From NCBI RefSeq assembly GCF_032118995.1, contig NC_092668.1:14239501-14303500 (forward strand): a stretch of DNA of 64,000 bases. The letters are read 5' to 3'. The position numbers and the translations under genes were made by a program. The notes beneath the pieces were generated by a model. The model did not search any database and had not been told where the DNA came from. It saw nothing but the letters and a program-made list of their open reading frames with translations. The DNA comes from Asterias amurensis (Eukaryota; Echinodermata; Asteroidea; Forcipulatida; Asteriidae). Shown one piece after another: positions 1 to 10,438 of the stretch. How positions within the stretch are numbered: position 1 is the first letter of the stretch; each line of letters starts with the position of its first letter.

Positions 1-190
1 GACACCCCTATGTTCTGGCAAATTAATGTTCCGACACCCCTATGTTCTAGCAAACCTATGTTCCGACACCCCTATGTTCTAGCAAACCTATGTTCCGACA
101 CCCCTATGTTCCGACACCCCTATGTTCTGGCAAATTAATGTTCCGACAAACTTATGTTTCAACACCCCTATGTTCCAACACCCGGTAACC
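1..190. repeat. 16-bp minisatellite in VAMP7 intron
   Basis: About eleven 16-bp monomers in tandem. Two main variants, ccgacacccctatgtt and ctagcaaacctatgtt, partly alternate as 32-bp dimers, with diverged units (tggcaaattaatgtt type) near both ends. The array runs off the left edge and stops about 30 bases from the splice donor of VAMP7 exon 3. No coding potential. Confidence 0.9.
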
Positions 191-220
191 TTAACCTGAC
201 AAGAGAAAAATTAGGCTTAC

Positions 221-1890
221 GCTGGCTTCCAAGTCCTCTGTCTTCTGCATGAGGTCATCTAGTTTCTCGCCTCTACTCAGTACGTTATCAATGTTTTGAA
301 TCATGATATCTTTGACTTCATCCACCTGGTTCTGAAGGGCACTGACTTTACTGTTGCTCTCCTTCATGTGGCTGTAGTGATCCTAAAAAAATGAAAGAAT
401 GTAAATCAGTAAACGATAGTTATTTTCGAATGAGAAACACCAGGGCCAAATTTCATGGTTCTGGTTACTGTTTGATTCTGCGCTTGTAATCAACTTCCTC
501 GGCAAATTTCCGAGAGCAAATTTCTGTGTGACCTGTGTATTAAAGCAAAGAATGAGTAATAACATGAAATACGCATGCGCACATGCTACAATTCTCGTGA
601 AATATGCTTTACACAAGCACAGGATTCCCTACTTCTGGAAGCGTCGATTAGATATTTGCTCACTATGAAATTAGGACCCAGCCATCGATTTCACGAAGAG
701 TTAGGACTCGTCTTATCTCGAGTTAGGACGAGTAACTCGTCCTAACTTAGGATTAACCTTAAGGTCTGCATGCTACAGTGCAGGGTTGGGACTCGTCCTA
801 AGTCATAAGATTAATCCTAAGTTAGTAAGAGTTTTGTGAAATCGACGGCAGCTCTGGAATTACACAGAGCTCAGAAACCTTTAGCCTTTTTTAGGTATAC
901 TGGACTTACTATTACAAGAGTGCTTTGTTCAGTTTGGGTGTATGCAAACAGGCCTTTAACTTTGTTCTTGAAGGAGCACAACAATTTTCCTCTGGAAAGG
1001 GGGATTATACAAAATCCTTAAGCCATACTATAAATATTTTTGTGTGACTATTCTGAATGGTCCTCTAGATATTTGAAACTTGACCTTACCATTTCTTGAC
1101 TGAGGACGTTACTGAAATCTCTATCCAGCTCATACTCTCCGGCGTGCTGGACACGTTGACTGAGACTGGTTGACGCGACACGTCTGATGATCTCGTTCAA
1201 GTATGAATGTGACTTCTGCTTGCTGAAATCTGTTGTCGTTGCGCACAAATATGTGATACCATCTTGCACTATGACCGGGAACATGTACCTGAGGATTGGG
1301 GGGAGGAATATAAATTGCAACTTGTTTTTTATTTAAAATTATTTTTTATGAGATCATCACCTACCCGACTCACAAGGCCATGTATCCATTTTATGGTGAG
1401 GGCTAAATTTCACTGATTTGGTCTGTTAACCCATATCAACTGCCACCAGGAGCACGTTGCCACTTACTCTTGGGGCATAAACAGTGTTGCCCCCTTCACA
1501 GTCTGTAAGGACATAGGCTTGGGTATCATCCACTAGGAGCCTGACTGGTAGAGCAGAATGCACAGCATTCCCAATTTTGTGTATGAAGCATTTATGATTT
1601 AAAAGTGTCTCGCTCAAGGACAAAAGTGTCATGACTGGGATTTGAACGCACACTCTGTTGCTGACAACACACAGAGCTTGGGGTCCGGTGAACTAGACCA
1701 CTCGGCCCGATTATTTAAAGTACGAGTTCATAAACACTTACTGATCTGATGTGTAGACAGACTTTGAATCTCTAGTTGAGATGTTTTGTAGCATGGACTT
1801 AGTGACGGTTGCAAAGTTGTGCTCATAACTCGATGAGTGTTCAACGAGAACAATGTTGCCCCTGGCAACACAACCATAGAGTATTGTCAT
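221..1890 (-). CDS. VAMP7: VAMP7, longin-domain R-SNARE (5' part, partial)
   Basis: Three coding exons on the minus strand: 1890-1742, 1288-1090 and 382-221, all with GT-AG borders, giving residues 1-170 of about 220. VAMP7 is a vesicle R-SNARE of late endosomes and lysosomes. Exons 1-2 (residues 1-116) encode the longin domain: it starts MTILYGCVARG, and later has YMFPVIVQDGITYLC and FLNEI-like YLNEII. Exon 3 holds the start of the SNARE coiled coil, QVDEVKDIMIQNID, with the zero-layer arginine in VLSRGEKL (about residue 153). The rest of the SNARE motif and the C-terminal membrane anchor lie left of position 1. The start is chosen because it opens the longin domain and sits in a good context (agccaagATGa). 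Intron 1 holds a SINE, intron 2 a MITE and intron 3 a minisatellite. SYBL1 is a synonym. The family call is very secure. Confidence 0.93.
681..850. mobile_element. MITE, TTAGGACTCGTCCTAA family
   Basis: Inverted-repeat element in VAMP7 intron 2. The ends are imperfect complements (catcgatttcacgaagagtt at the left, agagttttgtgaaatcgacg at the right). The body has several short copies of ttaggacgagt in both orientations. A second copy lies in GFPT intron 13 at 27712-27864. It is too short to code for a transposase. Confidence 0.7.
1395..1712 (-). mobile_element. tRNA-derived SINE (family 1)
   Basis: On the minus strand it opens with a tRNA-like head: an A box in gccgagtggtctagttca and a B box in gcgttcaaatccc. 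A tRNA-unrelated body follows with the phrases attctgctctacc and gctcctagtggatgat. The plus-strand copy at 21428-21780 in GFPT intron 2 matches along the whole length. The head resembles class II (Leu/Ser-type) tRNA. It sits in VAMP7 intron 1. Confidence 0.8.
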
Positions 1891-1965
1891 CTTGGCTGTG
1901 AGTCCTGATGAGTACGGTGAGCTCTGATGAGTACTGATGAGTTCTGATGAGTTCTACGTCTGTTG
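1891..1965 (-). promoter_or_regulatory. VAMP7 5' leader with ACTCATCAG minisatellite
   Basis: Directly upstream of the VAMP7 ATG, the minus strand reads repeats of the 10-mer actcatcaga/actcatcagt. The second duplication copy has one unit more (about 8449-8512). The left border of both copies falls in or next to this array. Whether it is transcribed leader or promoter cannot be read from the sequence. Confidence 0.5.
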
Positions 1966-2274
1966 CTCAATGCTGGTGTACAGTTTGATGCTCAGATTTG
2001 TTTAATCTGCAAGATTAAATTAAATGTATCAAGGCCATTATAAAGTGACGAGTCTGTTAAAAATTTAACAACTGAACTGAAATAGAGTTTGTTTGTTTGT
2101 TTGTTTAGATGATCTTTCCATGAAGGGAGCTTGGCAAAACTCCAACAAGTAGATATAAACACCAAGCTGGCAGCAGCTAATGTCTCTCATACAAACATTG
2201 GTTTAACGTCTATGATTATAATTACACAAATCAAGAAATTGTGGTTCAGTAACTATTAGACATCAATACTTATT

Positions 2275-2937
2275 CTAGTCATTGTGAAATCCACAACCTT
2301 GTGATTGCAAGTCCTGCGATCTAACCACCACAGTTGAAAAATAACACAAACAAATGACAGCTTTCACTTGTGAGGAAGAACTCTTTTGAGTATATGACAT
2401 TATGCCACTGTATGTGGTGGTGCACAATGTAACCGCAGTGGTGTAATACAGGATGTTGAAACTTAATGCAAGGTCTTGCAGGAAATCATACTTATGCAAT
2501 TATTTAACGTCTTTCTTTCCTGAACTTCCTTTAAGGCAATCATGACACATCCGGGGATATCCAGTGAGATAAATTACAAAATGGAGAACTTTGGTTTTAT
2601 TTTAGTCTCCTGAACACATACAAATTTTGAGCTTTATGCCTGAATATGCTGAAACTTAAACATTAATGTGCCAACGATATAGACTACTAAAGAAGTGCGA
2701 CAATGTGGGCTCATATTCATAATTAATTGTGTTTTCTGATACCTTATAATTTTATGAATCTTTCGTGTTTTAAACTTCGTGGGATTAGCCCCATTCCAGT
2801 GTTACCCCCCCCCCCACAAAAAAAAAAAAAAGAAGAAAAAAAAACAAAGAACAGCTCAGTTCTTTAAAAAAAATACACCCCACAAAACAAGTCTCGTTGT
2901 ACCATCGGTACTGAGTGTTAGAGCAGACAGAAAGGTA
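2275..2937. other. Duplicated VAMP7 upstream DNA, no gene seen
   Basis: No exon is recognisable here. It matches 8800-9508 in copy B. Copy B keeps a SINE-like B-box stretch (about 8844-8905, gggattccaacccacaacct on the plus strand) from which copy A has lost roughly 30 bases. A C-run followed by an A-rich tract at 2807-2850 makes a short low-complexity patch, longer in copy B at 9377-9423. Confidence 0.6.
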
Positions 2938-3155
2938 GTCCAGGTTGGACTCCTCCGACACTCTCCGTTGCACTGACTGACGTCGTCCTACCAGGGCTAA
3001 CACAACAGAAAGCATGCAGAAAGGTAGCCCTGGTGTAGGACGTCAGTCAGTACTTCTAGAAACTATAAGGCTCCCCCAAGAGCGGGGAGCCTTTAGTTTC
3101 TACTTCAAGTAGTCAGTCAGTGCAGTGCCACGCAACGGAGGAATCTAACCTGGGC
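2938..3155. mobile_element. Nested-hairpin foldback MITE, copy A
   Basis: Arms read inwards as pairs of complementary blocks: ccaggttggactcctccg pairs with cggaggaatctaacctgg, gactgacgtc with gacgtcagtc, and the centre (3060-3099) is a tight stem ggctcccc/ggggagcc around aagag. The match is near-complete in copy B (9508-9735). The element predates the tandem duplication. Confidence 0.7.
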
Positions 3156-3390
3156 TAGCATTAACAACAAGAGAAAGGCAGACATCATCCGAAAAGCATT
3201 GTTGTGTCTAGTGTTTTGCCTGTATCCTAGAAAAACTGCAGTGCATTTTATTTGTAATCGCAGATCTGAGTGAGGTAAATCTGAGGATAATTTTCCGCAC
3301 GTCGCCACCATTTTATCCGCCCTTAATTAAATTAACTCCAAAAACACTGAATTTGTTCTTACCTGAGAAGAAGGGTTCTTAAAATATGTA

Positions 3391-4340
3391 ACTCTATTTT
3401 TACCCCTCTGCCTCTCCACACAATGCAGGCAGTGCTGAATCGGGATATTAATGATAAACCTTGTATTGTAAAAAAATGGAACTGCCACTCCCTCTCTGCT
3501 GCTGAGCTGAGTGAGCGCAGCGCAGTGACAGAGTTAGCTTACCTTCCTTGTGATTAATTCTAGTTTGGGATTCCCTCGTGCAGAGTCGGTAGTTTATTAT
3601 AACCACAGAAATGGCAAAAGTTCTGCCAAAAAGTGAAGAAAATATGAACGAATTTAAAGCTCCAGAACTGAAGTTGAGCTGAGTGGTCTTTGAGTTGACA
3701 TGTGGACTGTGTTTTTAATTATTGTACCAACACAAAAATGAGGGCGCTATGCTGGTTTAACTGTGATATTATTTTGTTTGCAGGTGAAAAATTAACGGCG
3801 GTGTTAAATACCGCCCTCTTACGTGTGGACAACTGCTGCTTTATGATTGGTCTGTTGCGCGTAAGTTAATAACCAAGCTTTATGATTGGTCTGTTAAGCG
3901 TAAGTTACGAACCAAGCTTTGTGATTGGTCTGTTAAGCGTAAGTTAATTTTCCTTGAACTTTGATTGGTTGGTTGGGCGCAACCTCCCGTCTATTCCAAC
4001 ACAGAGGGCGCTTCAATGACACGAACGGCCTGTCTATTAACTCGAATTCGTTCATATTTTCTTCACTTGTTGGTAGGACTTTTGCCATTTCTGTGGGTAC
4101 AAACTATCAACTCTACACGATCGTGTACGAGGAATCCCAAACTAGAAAAAAAAAATAGAATTGATGATCGCAAGGAAGGTAAGCAAACACTGTCACTGCG
4201 CTGCGCTTACTCAGCAGCAGAGGGAGTGGCAGTGTCAGACAGATCCATTTTATTTTACAAGGTTTATCATTAATAATAATATCACGATTCAGAACTGCCT
4301 GCATTGTGGGTAGGCAGAGGGATACAAAAAATAGAGTTTG
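3391..4340. mobile_element. Foldback element, copy A (one arm truncated inside)
   Basis: Long inverted arms: the left ends with aactctatttttacccctctgcc-type sequence, and the right has its complement near 4305-4340. Inside is a block of about 38-bp tandem repeats (3839-3960) with the core gattggtctgtt and gcgtaagttaat, an arrangement typical of foldback transposons. Relative to copy B, the inner part of the right arm is missing between the tandem repeats and the outer arm (junction near 4045). No transposase is seen. Confidence 0.75.
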
Positions 4341-6010
4341 CTATTAATAAAAATATGCTAATTGGCCGCCTTTACCGGAAATGTTGATTCAAGTTTCCAA
4401 TTCTTTTTTCAAAAATAAAGTAATAAGCTCTTATTCATAATGTTAAGGTTTTGCATAAAAACTAATCTGTAAATATTGATTATAATTAAGGGTGGGAGGG
4501 GGTGGGGTTGCTTGCTTGCCAAGTTTGCAAGCTAGACAGAGTCAGAAACACTCGGGTTAACCCATACTTGTTCATAAAAAAATGTTCTGGGTTCTTTTAT
4601 TCAAAGGACAAGCAATTATTATAAAAGAATTTTGCACAAGGAGACAAGTGCCACAACCAGGACTCGAACCCACAATCTGCTGATCAGACACACCAGAGCT
4701 TGAGTTCTGTGCTCTTAACTGCTCGGCAAAGACTATCCACCTACTACATGTAGAGTAGATTATCTTTTTTTGGGGGGGGGGGGTACTACAACAATAAATT
4801 CCTCTTTGGATTATTTCGTTTTCATTAAATAAATTCAGGTCTCTGTAAACTATAGTGGTGAAACTTTACCCAACTAAATCAACATATTATGGTCGGCATC
4901 CGGTCTTCGTTTTCAAAACAAACTCAACTTTATTATGATTCAAAGAGACAAAGAAGCAATGATTGATTGTTTGAAGACAATGTTTAATGATCTAAAATGC
5001 ACGAGACAATCCTGGCCCAGGTGGGCAAACAGTGAAATGTTTTCAAACATCTACAATAAACACATATTCTTTCATTAATACACGGAATTGGAATAAAGAT
5101 GTGCTAAAACAACATTGTACAATTATTCTGTTTTTTAATTTTGTGCAAATTATCACATCATGCTTGCTTCAAACAAAAGCCAAAGTATAACAAACAATTC
5201 AATTGATATTATAGTAATTATTACACACAACAAATCTTTTTATAAAAGAGGGGAAAATACACAGGCGTTACCTCATCTTCATAAATGGGAGGGGGAGCAT
5301 TTCATACCGAACTCATAACAATTATATTGGCAACCTGGGACAAATTTCCTGCCTTCTGCTAAGCCTAATAAGTGAAGAATAAACTACGATAGCCTTAGTT
5401 CTATTCAGATGTTCAGCTCACAAAATATATCCGCTAAGCAAAACTCAGCAGGAAACCAGTCAAAAGCAATTAAGACTTAATGGGATTTTGGTTGGTAACG
5501 CAATTCTGCTAAGCATGAGTTATTTGATTTGACCTAGTGCACACAGGGTTAATTCCATGTTTTAAGCAAGGGTGATTTTCGTGTGCCCTTTTTTTAAAGA
5601 AGAGCTGTAACTTTGGACCATACTAAATCTAACTACTACTTCTTACTGAGTCGAGTCATGACGGTCGAAACCTCCATGGTTGAGTAAACAATAAAGAGAG
5701 GGTCTTCAAGGTCAAATCAGTTTGATGATGGACTCATTTTTCAAAAGATAGAGTCCTTGTGAAAATTACAAGTCTCTAAACTCGACTTCACCATGTATTT
5801 AATGTAACGGACAAAAAAGCAAAATGGCTTGTACAAGCCTAGACTAGAGGCAACTAACTTCATAGGATCAGCTAAACCTATCATCTTCCATCAAGATTCA
5901 TCAAGTGACGTCGCGCAAAATGGAAGGTTGGGGGTGAGGCTGGCAAACATGTTTTTCTCCGACTTGAGACTTCTTGTGGGCGGAGCTTTGAATTAAATAA
6001 ATGACGGGGG
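4341..6010. other. Downstream flank of SKP1 copy A, repeats only
   Basis: A tRNA-like SINE head lies at 4640-4740 on the minus strand (B box gggttcgagtcc on that strand, acaagtgccacaaccagg tail side). A G-run is at 4771-4783. A decayed GCTTAGCA-type MITE lies about 5340-5520 (aaaactcagcagg, aattctgctaagca). The minus strand has a variant poly(A) signal ATTAAA at 5803-5798, about 210 bases after the SKP1-A stop; the same site in copy B reads GTTAAA. No protein exon is recognised. Confidence 0.55.
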
Positions 6011-6011
6011 T

Positions 6012-7749
6012 CTACTTTTCTTTACACCAGCTGTTTTCCTTTCGGACCTGTATTAAAAAAGAAAGAAAAAAAAGAGAGAATTTTACTGATTTGTATTAAA
6101 AATTATAAAGGATGCCACACAGGGAAACTTTGCAACTGAGGTAAACAAATTATGCCTAGTAATACATTTGTAAAAGTGGAAATTTCACATGCCTGTGTCA
6201 CTGGGTTCTTTTTGTGCAATACACAACATACAGGACCGACGGCTTCAAGTCCCATCCAAAGGACAAAACAATAATAGTTTAGAGTCTTGCTTAAGAACAC
6301 AAACGCCAAGATTGGGACTCGAACCCACACTCTTTTGATCAGAAACAGCAGACCCCGGCCCAGTGCGCTTGACCGCTCAGCCACGTAAACCTTTTTAGTC
6401 CTTCACCATGCAACACTTAAAATCTTTTCTTGCAGAAGTCTTGAAAATAATGAACTTGCAGTGTCTTGCTTAAGGACACAAGTGCCAAGACAGGGACTCA
6501 ATCCCACACTCTGCTGATAAGAAACATCAGAGCTTTGGCCCAGTGCACTATACCGTAAACCTTCTCTTACTTCTTACACCATGCAGAGCTTCACATCTTT
6601 TCTTGTATAAGTCTTGAAAAAAAAAAACTTGCCGTCCAGCTTTTCAGTTTGGACACCCATATTTTATAAATCTTGATAAGACTTAGATGAGGGGTTAAAA
6701 GGAAAATTTTACGAACCTGTTCTTCCTCTGCTGGGCTGAAGTCGTTCTTCATATTGAATGTTTTCCTAATCTCTTCAGTGGTCTTGCCTTTGATCATGTT
6801 GGCCACCGTCTTACATGTAGCATCCAGAAGACCCTTGATGTCCAGATAATTTGCAGCCTGTAAATAAAGTCATCAAGAAATCTCAAATTTTAACCACTTG
6901 TCAACATTTTCAGAATGTTTTGTTTTCTTCAGAATGATGTGGTCATCAAAGAAAATCATGACCTAACCAAGTAAAGAAAACAAATGCTCTCATAAAATGT
7001 ACCAGGAATGTGTTTTCTTTTTCAAGCAAAAAATGTAAGATATATTTGCCTATGTCTTGGATTAGGCTACAATTAGATAATACAATTGGTGTCAGGTAGC
7101 CATCGTGTGATCAGACTGTCTAGCTCCTTAAGGGGATGTCACCAGGGTGACTGTGATAAATGCAGTCACTAGTGGTCAGGCCTGTAGGCTTCGTTTTTCA
7201 AAGGGCAAGGGCACCATTTTATCTTTGGTAAAGGTCACCTTATAAGGAAGATGTACATTTCTACTTGAGCATTTCATGGGCACAAAGGCAATGACTAAGG
7301 GGCATGGAGGCACCGTCTTTGTTGCATACATAAAGTAACATGCCTGGGTGATGTGGGCAGCTGTTAGGAGGGCAGCTCCACACTAACAGACTGGACTTGC
7401 AATCAAGCCCATCTAGACCATGTTTGCACGGAATCGAGTTTGCAGTGTTCAACCGCCACTAAGATGCTCTGGACAGTTGACATCCGAGTGGCTTGTAGCT
7501 TAATAAAAATGTAAAAAATGTTCATTGTTTTCACCAGAATCAGCTCAAAGAGTGTCCCTTGGTCGACGTTTAGGAAATCTAAGTCAAATTCGCAGAGATC
7601 GTCCGTTCTTTTCTCTCTATTCTCATCATCTTCTGGTGGTGGTGGGTCATCCTTGTGGTACGTGCACCACTTGGTCACCATCCTCAAGATTGCTGAGTTG
7701 ATTTTAGGGAGAGGTATGGGTTCATCGTCATCTTCATCCACTCCAAGAT
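6012..7749 (-). pseudogene. SKP1: SKP1 copy A: exons 3-5 without ATG exon
   Basis: Three minus-strand exons: 7749-7535 (215 bp), 6857-6717 (141 bp) and 6047-6012 (36 bp including TAG). Lengths, phases and splice sites are identical in layout to the conserved copy at 15698-14051. All are open. They encode the SKP1 core (HKDD-type [39 protein letters not shown]) and the tail [11 protein letters not shown]. No first coding exon was duplicated, so translation needs splicing from the ATG exon at 16911-16815. I count 14 base differences from copy B in 392 coding bases, 10 changing the protein. Judged against the human SKP1 residues, at least eight of those changes are on this copy. That pattern is close to unconstrained drift. 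It could still serve as an alternative 3' end. Confidence 0.75.
6235..6390 (-). mobile_element. tRNA-derived SINE in SKP1-A intron 4
   Basis: Minus strand: tRNA-like head with acgtggctgagcggtcaagc (A box) and gggttcgagtcccaatc (B box), followed by ttgtgttcttaagcaagact. Copy B has the same insertion at 14277-14430. A second, decayed relative lies at about 6455-6562 with the weaker B box gggattgagtccc. Most of it is absent from copy B, where the sequence jumps from gcttaaggacacaag to ttcacatc. Confidence 0.75.
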
Positions 7750-7904
7750 CTGTCAAAGTAAAAAGAAAATGCAGCACAATTATTTACTGAGCACTAATTC
7801 ACTTTTTTACTTCACTCTATAGAGCTTTATCACGGTGTGGCCACTTTGATTTTACTCCATTCCAAATCAATGTAACCAAACTGAGGCTAGGCGTAATAAT
7901 AGTC

Positions 7905-8300
7905 TGGTGCCATGTTTACGCAATGAATGTTAGCATTCATTACTTTTATGGAAACAGGGAACATGACCAAGATGGTGACAGCGTGACAAAGGTCTATACG
8001 CCTCTCTTAATATTTATGCATGAGGTACGTCACAATGCTAACTCAAAATGAGGCGGTGGGCGCAGCCACTGCAAGTGATAGGGGAAGTGCGCCCATAGCC
8101 TCATTTTGGGTAAGAATTATGACGTCATGCATAAGTATTAAGAGAGGCGTATAGCCGTTTCCCAAGCGCTGTTCGGATTTGGAACAGGCTACCAGTGGCT
8201 GCAGTCACTGCAACAAATCTGCAAGGGTTCCAGAGAGAAGCACTGCCAGCTATAAGAGGGATGGAGCTTCCAATCTCTCTCGGGACAAATTGAAAATATA
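7905..8300 (+). mobile_element. LINE 3' coding fragment split by a MITE
   Basis: Plus-strand sequence with the typical C-terminal phrase of L2/CR1-type reverse transcriptase proteins: [17 protein letters not shown], located 8155-8210. The same fragment is uninterrupted in copy B (15845-16045). Here it is broken by the MITE at 7999-8149. It is a dead remnant in SKP1 intron 2. The exact clade is uncertain. Confidence 0.6.
7999..8149. mobile_element. 151-bp MITE with TATA target duplication
   Basis: Ends cgcctctcttaata and tattaagagaggcg are perfect complements and flanked on each side by TATA. The interior is GC-richer (ggcggtgggcgcagccactg). Copy B has the unoccupied site ggtcTATAgcc at 15941-15951, so the insertion came after the tandem duplication (or was precisely lost from B). 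Confidence 0.88.
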
Positions 8301-9507
8301 TCATCAACTTATAGACGATGTGACCTCTGACGTCACTCTAAAACCATTTATAACATGATTCGCGCGCATACCACCGGGCAAAAAGTTTGTGTTTCGGCAG
8401 CCAGCTAGAAAGTGTATTCAATCTTACCATGACTACGCATCTTTTTGATGAGTACGGTGAGTTCTGATGAGTACTGATGAGTTCTGATGAGTTCTGATGA
8501 GTTCTACGTCTGTTGCTCAATGCTGGTGTACAGTTTGATGCTCAGATTTGTTTAATCTGCAAGATTAAATTAAATGTATCAAGGCCATTATAAAGTGACG
8601 AGTCTGTTAAAAATTTAACAACTGAACTGAAATAGAGTTTGTTTGTTTGTTTAGATGATCTTTCCATGAAGGGAGCTTGGCAAAACTCCAACAAGTAGAT
8701 ATAAAAACCAAGCTGGCAGCAGCTAATGTCTCTCATACAAACATTGGTTTAACGTCTATGATTATAATTACACAAAGCAAGAAATTGTGATTCAGTAACT
8801 AGACATCAATTCTTATACTAGTCATTGTGAAATCCACAGTTGGCTTGGGGGATTCCAACCCACAACCTTGTGATTGCAAGTCCTGCGATCTAACCACCAC
8901 AGTTGAAAAATAACACAAACAAATGACAGCTTTCACTTGTGAGGAAGAACTCTTTTGAGTATATGACATTATGCCACTGTATGTGGTGGTACACAGTGTA
9001 ACCGCAGTGGTGTAATACAGGATGTTGAAATTTAATGCAAGGTCTTGCAGGAAATCACACTTATGCAATTATTTAACTTCTTTCATTTCTGAACTTCCTT
9101 TAAGGTATTAAATCATGACACATCCGGGATATCCAGTGAGATAAATTACAAAATGGAGAACTTTGGTTTTATTTTAGTCTCCTGAACACATACAAATTTT
9201 GAGCTTTATGCCTGAATATGCTGAAACTTAAACAATAATGTGCCAACGATATAAACTACTAAAGAAGTGCGACAATGAGGGCTCATATTCATAATTAATT
9301 GTGTTTTCTGATACCTTATAATTTTATGAATCTTTCGTGTTTTAAACTTTGTGGGGTTAGCCCCATTCCAGTGTTACCCCCCCCCCCCCACAAAAAAAAG
9401 AAAAAAAAAAGAAAAAAAAAAAGAACAGTTCGGTCCTTTAAAAAAAATACACCCCACAACACAAGTCTCGTTGTACCATCGGTACTGAGTGTTAGAGCAG
9501 ACAGAAA

Positions 9508-9735
9508 GGTAGTCCAGGTTGGACTCCTCCGACACTCTCCGTTGCACTGACTGGACGTCATCCTACCAGGGCTAACACAACAGAAAGCATGCAGAAAGGT
9601 AGCCCTGGTGTAGGACGTCAGTCAGTACTTCTAGAAACTATAAGGCTCCCCCAAGAGCGGGGAGCCTTTAGTTTCTACTTCAAGTAGTCAGTCAGTGGCA
9701 GTGCCACGCAACGGAGGAGTCCAACCTGGGCTAAC
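9508..9735. mobile_element. Nested-hairpin foldback MITE, copy B
   Basis: Counterpart of 2938-3155, with the same set of complementary blocks and central stem at 9635-9674 (ggctcccc/ggggagcc). It differs by a few bases, including one extra g after gactg. Confidence 0.7.
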
Positions 9736-10112
9736 ATTAACAACAAGAGAAAGGCAGACATCCGAAAAGCGCTGTTGTGTCTAGTATTTTGCCTGTATCC
9801 TAGAAAAACTGCAGAGCATTTTGGATAATTTTCCGCACGTCGCCACCATTTTATCCGCCCTTAATTAAATTAACTCCAAAAACACTGAATTTGTTCTTAC
9901 CTGAGAAGAAGGGTTCTTAAAATTTGTAACTCTATTTTTACCCCTCTGCCTCTCCACACAATGCAGGATGTGCTGAATCGCGATATTAATGATAACCCTT
10001 GTAAACAAAATGGAACTGCCACTCCCTCTCTGCTGCTGAGCTGAGTGAGCGCAGCGCAGTGACAGTGTTTGCTTACCTTCCTTGCGATTAATTCTAGTTT
10101 GGGATTCCCTCC

Positions 10113-10244
10113 GGAAAAGTTTCCGTATGCCGCCACCACTTTTTCACTCGATATGAAATAATATAGTATATAATTTACCTCAATGAGATATCCCTTTTTG
10201 TAAAAATGAGTGAAAAAATGGTGGCGCCATACGGAAAGTTATCC
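10113..10244. mobile_element. 132-bp hAT-like MITE with 8-bp target duplication
   Basis: Terminal inverted repeats ggaaaagtttccgtatg and, on the other strand, ggataactttccgtatgg. Flanked by ttccctcc at 10105-10112 and 10245-10252. Copy A has one unoccupied ttccctcg site at 3571-3578. The 8-bp duplication is the hallmark of hAT transposition. A diverged relative lies at 35558-35716. Confidence 0.88.
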
Positions 10245-10438
10245 TTCCCTCCTGTAGAGTCGGTAGTTTATACCCACAGAAATGGCAAAGATTCTGCCAA
10301 AAAGTGAAGAAAATATGAACGAATTCAAAGCTCCAGAACTGAAGTTGAGCTGAGTGGTCTTTGACATGTGGACTGTGTTTTTAATTATTGTACCAACACA
10401 AAAATGAGGGCGCTATGCTGGTTTAACGGTGGTATTTT

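Larger units (their letters stand above)
1911..8448. repeat. Tandem duplication, copy A (about 6.5 kb)
   Basis: Direct repeat of 8449-16215. It runs from the VAMP7 5' minisatellite to SKP1 intron 2, and the copies are nearly colinear at only a few percent divergence. It contains VAMP7 upstream DNA, a nested hairpin element, a foldback element, SINEs, and SKP1-like exons 5, 4 and 3. The right end shares agctagaaagtgtattc with 16182-16198 and then breaks. Size differences between the copies come from separate insertions and deletions. Confidence 0.93.

Noticed and set aside
2785..3015. Phe-rich 76-codon minus-strand frame
   Set aside because: It reads through a C-run and A-rich tract and the nested hairpin element; low-complexity artefact.
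7518..7790. Ser-rich plus-strand frame of 90 codons
   Set aside because: Antisense of SKP1-A exon 3; the serine runs are complements of the Asp/Glu codons.
8449..9900. A second VAMP7 gene in copy B
   Set aside because: The duplication stops before the VAMP7 ATG; none of the three VAMP7 coding exons is present here.
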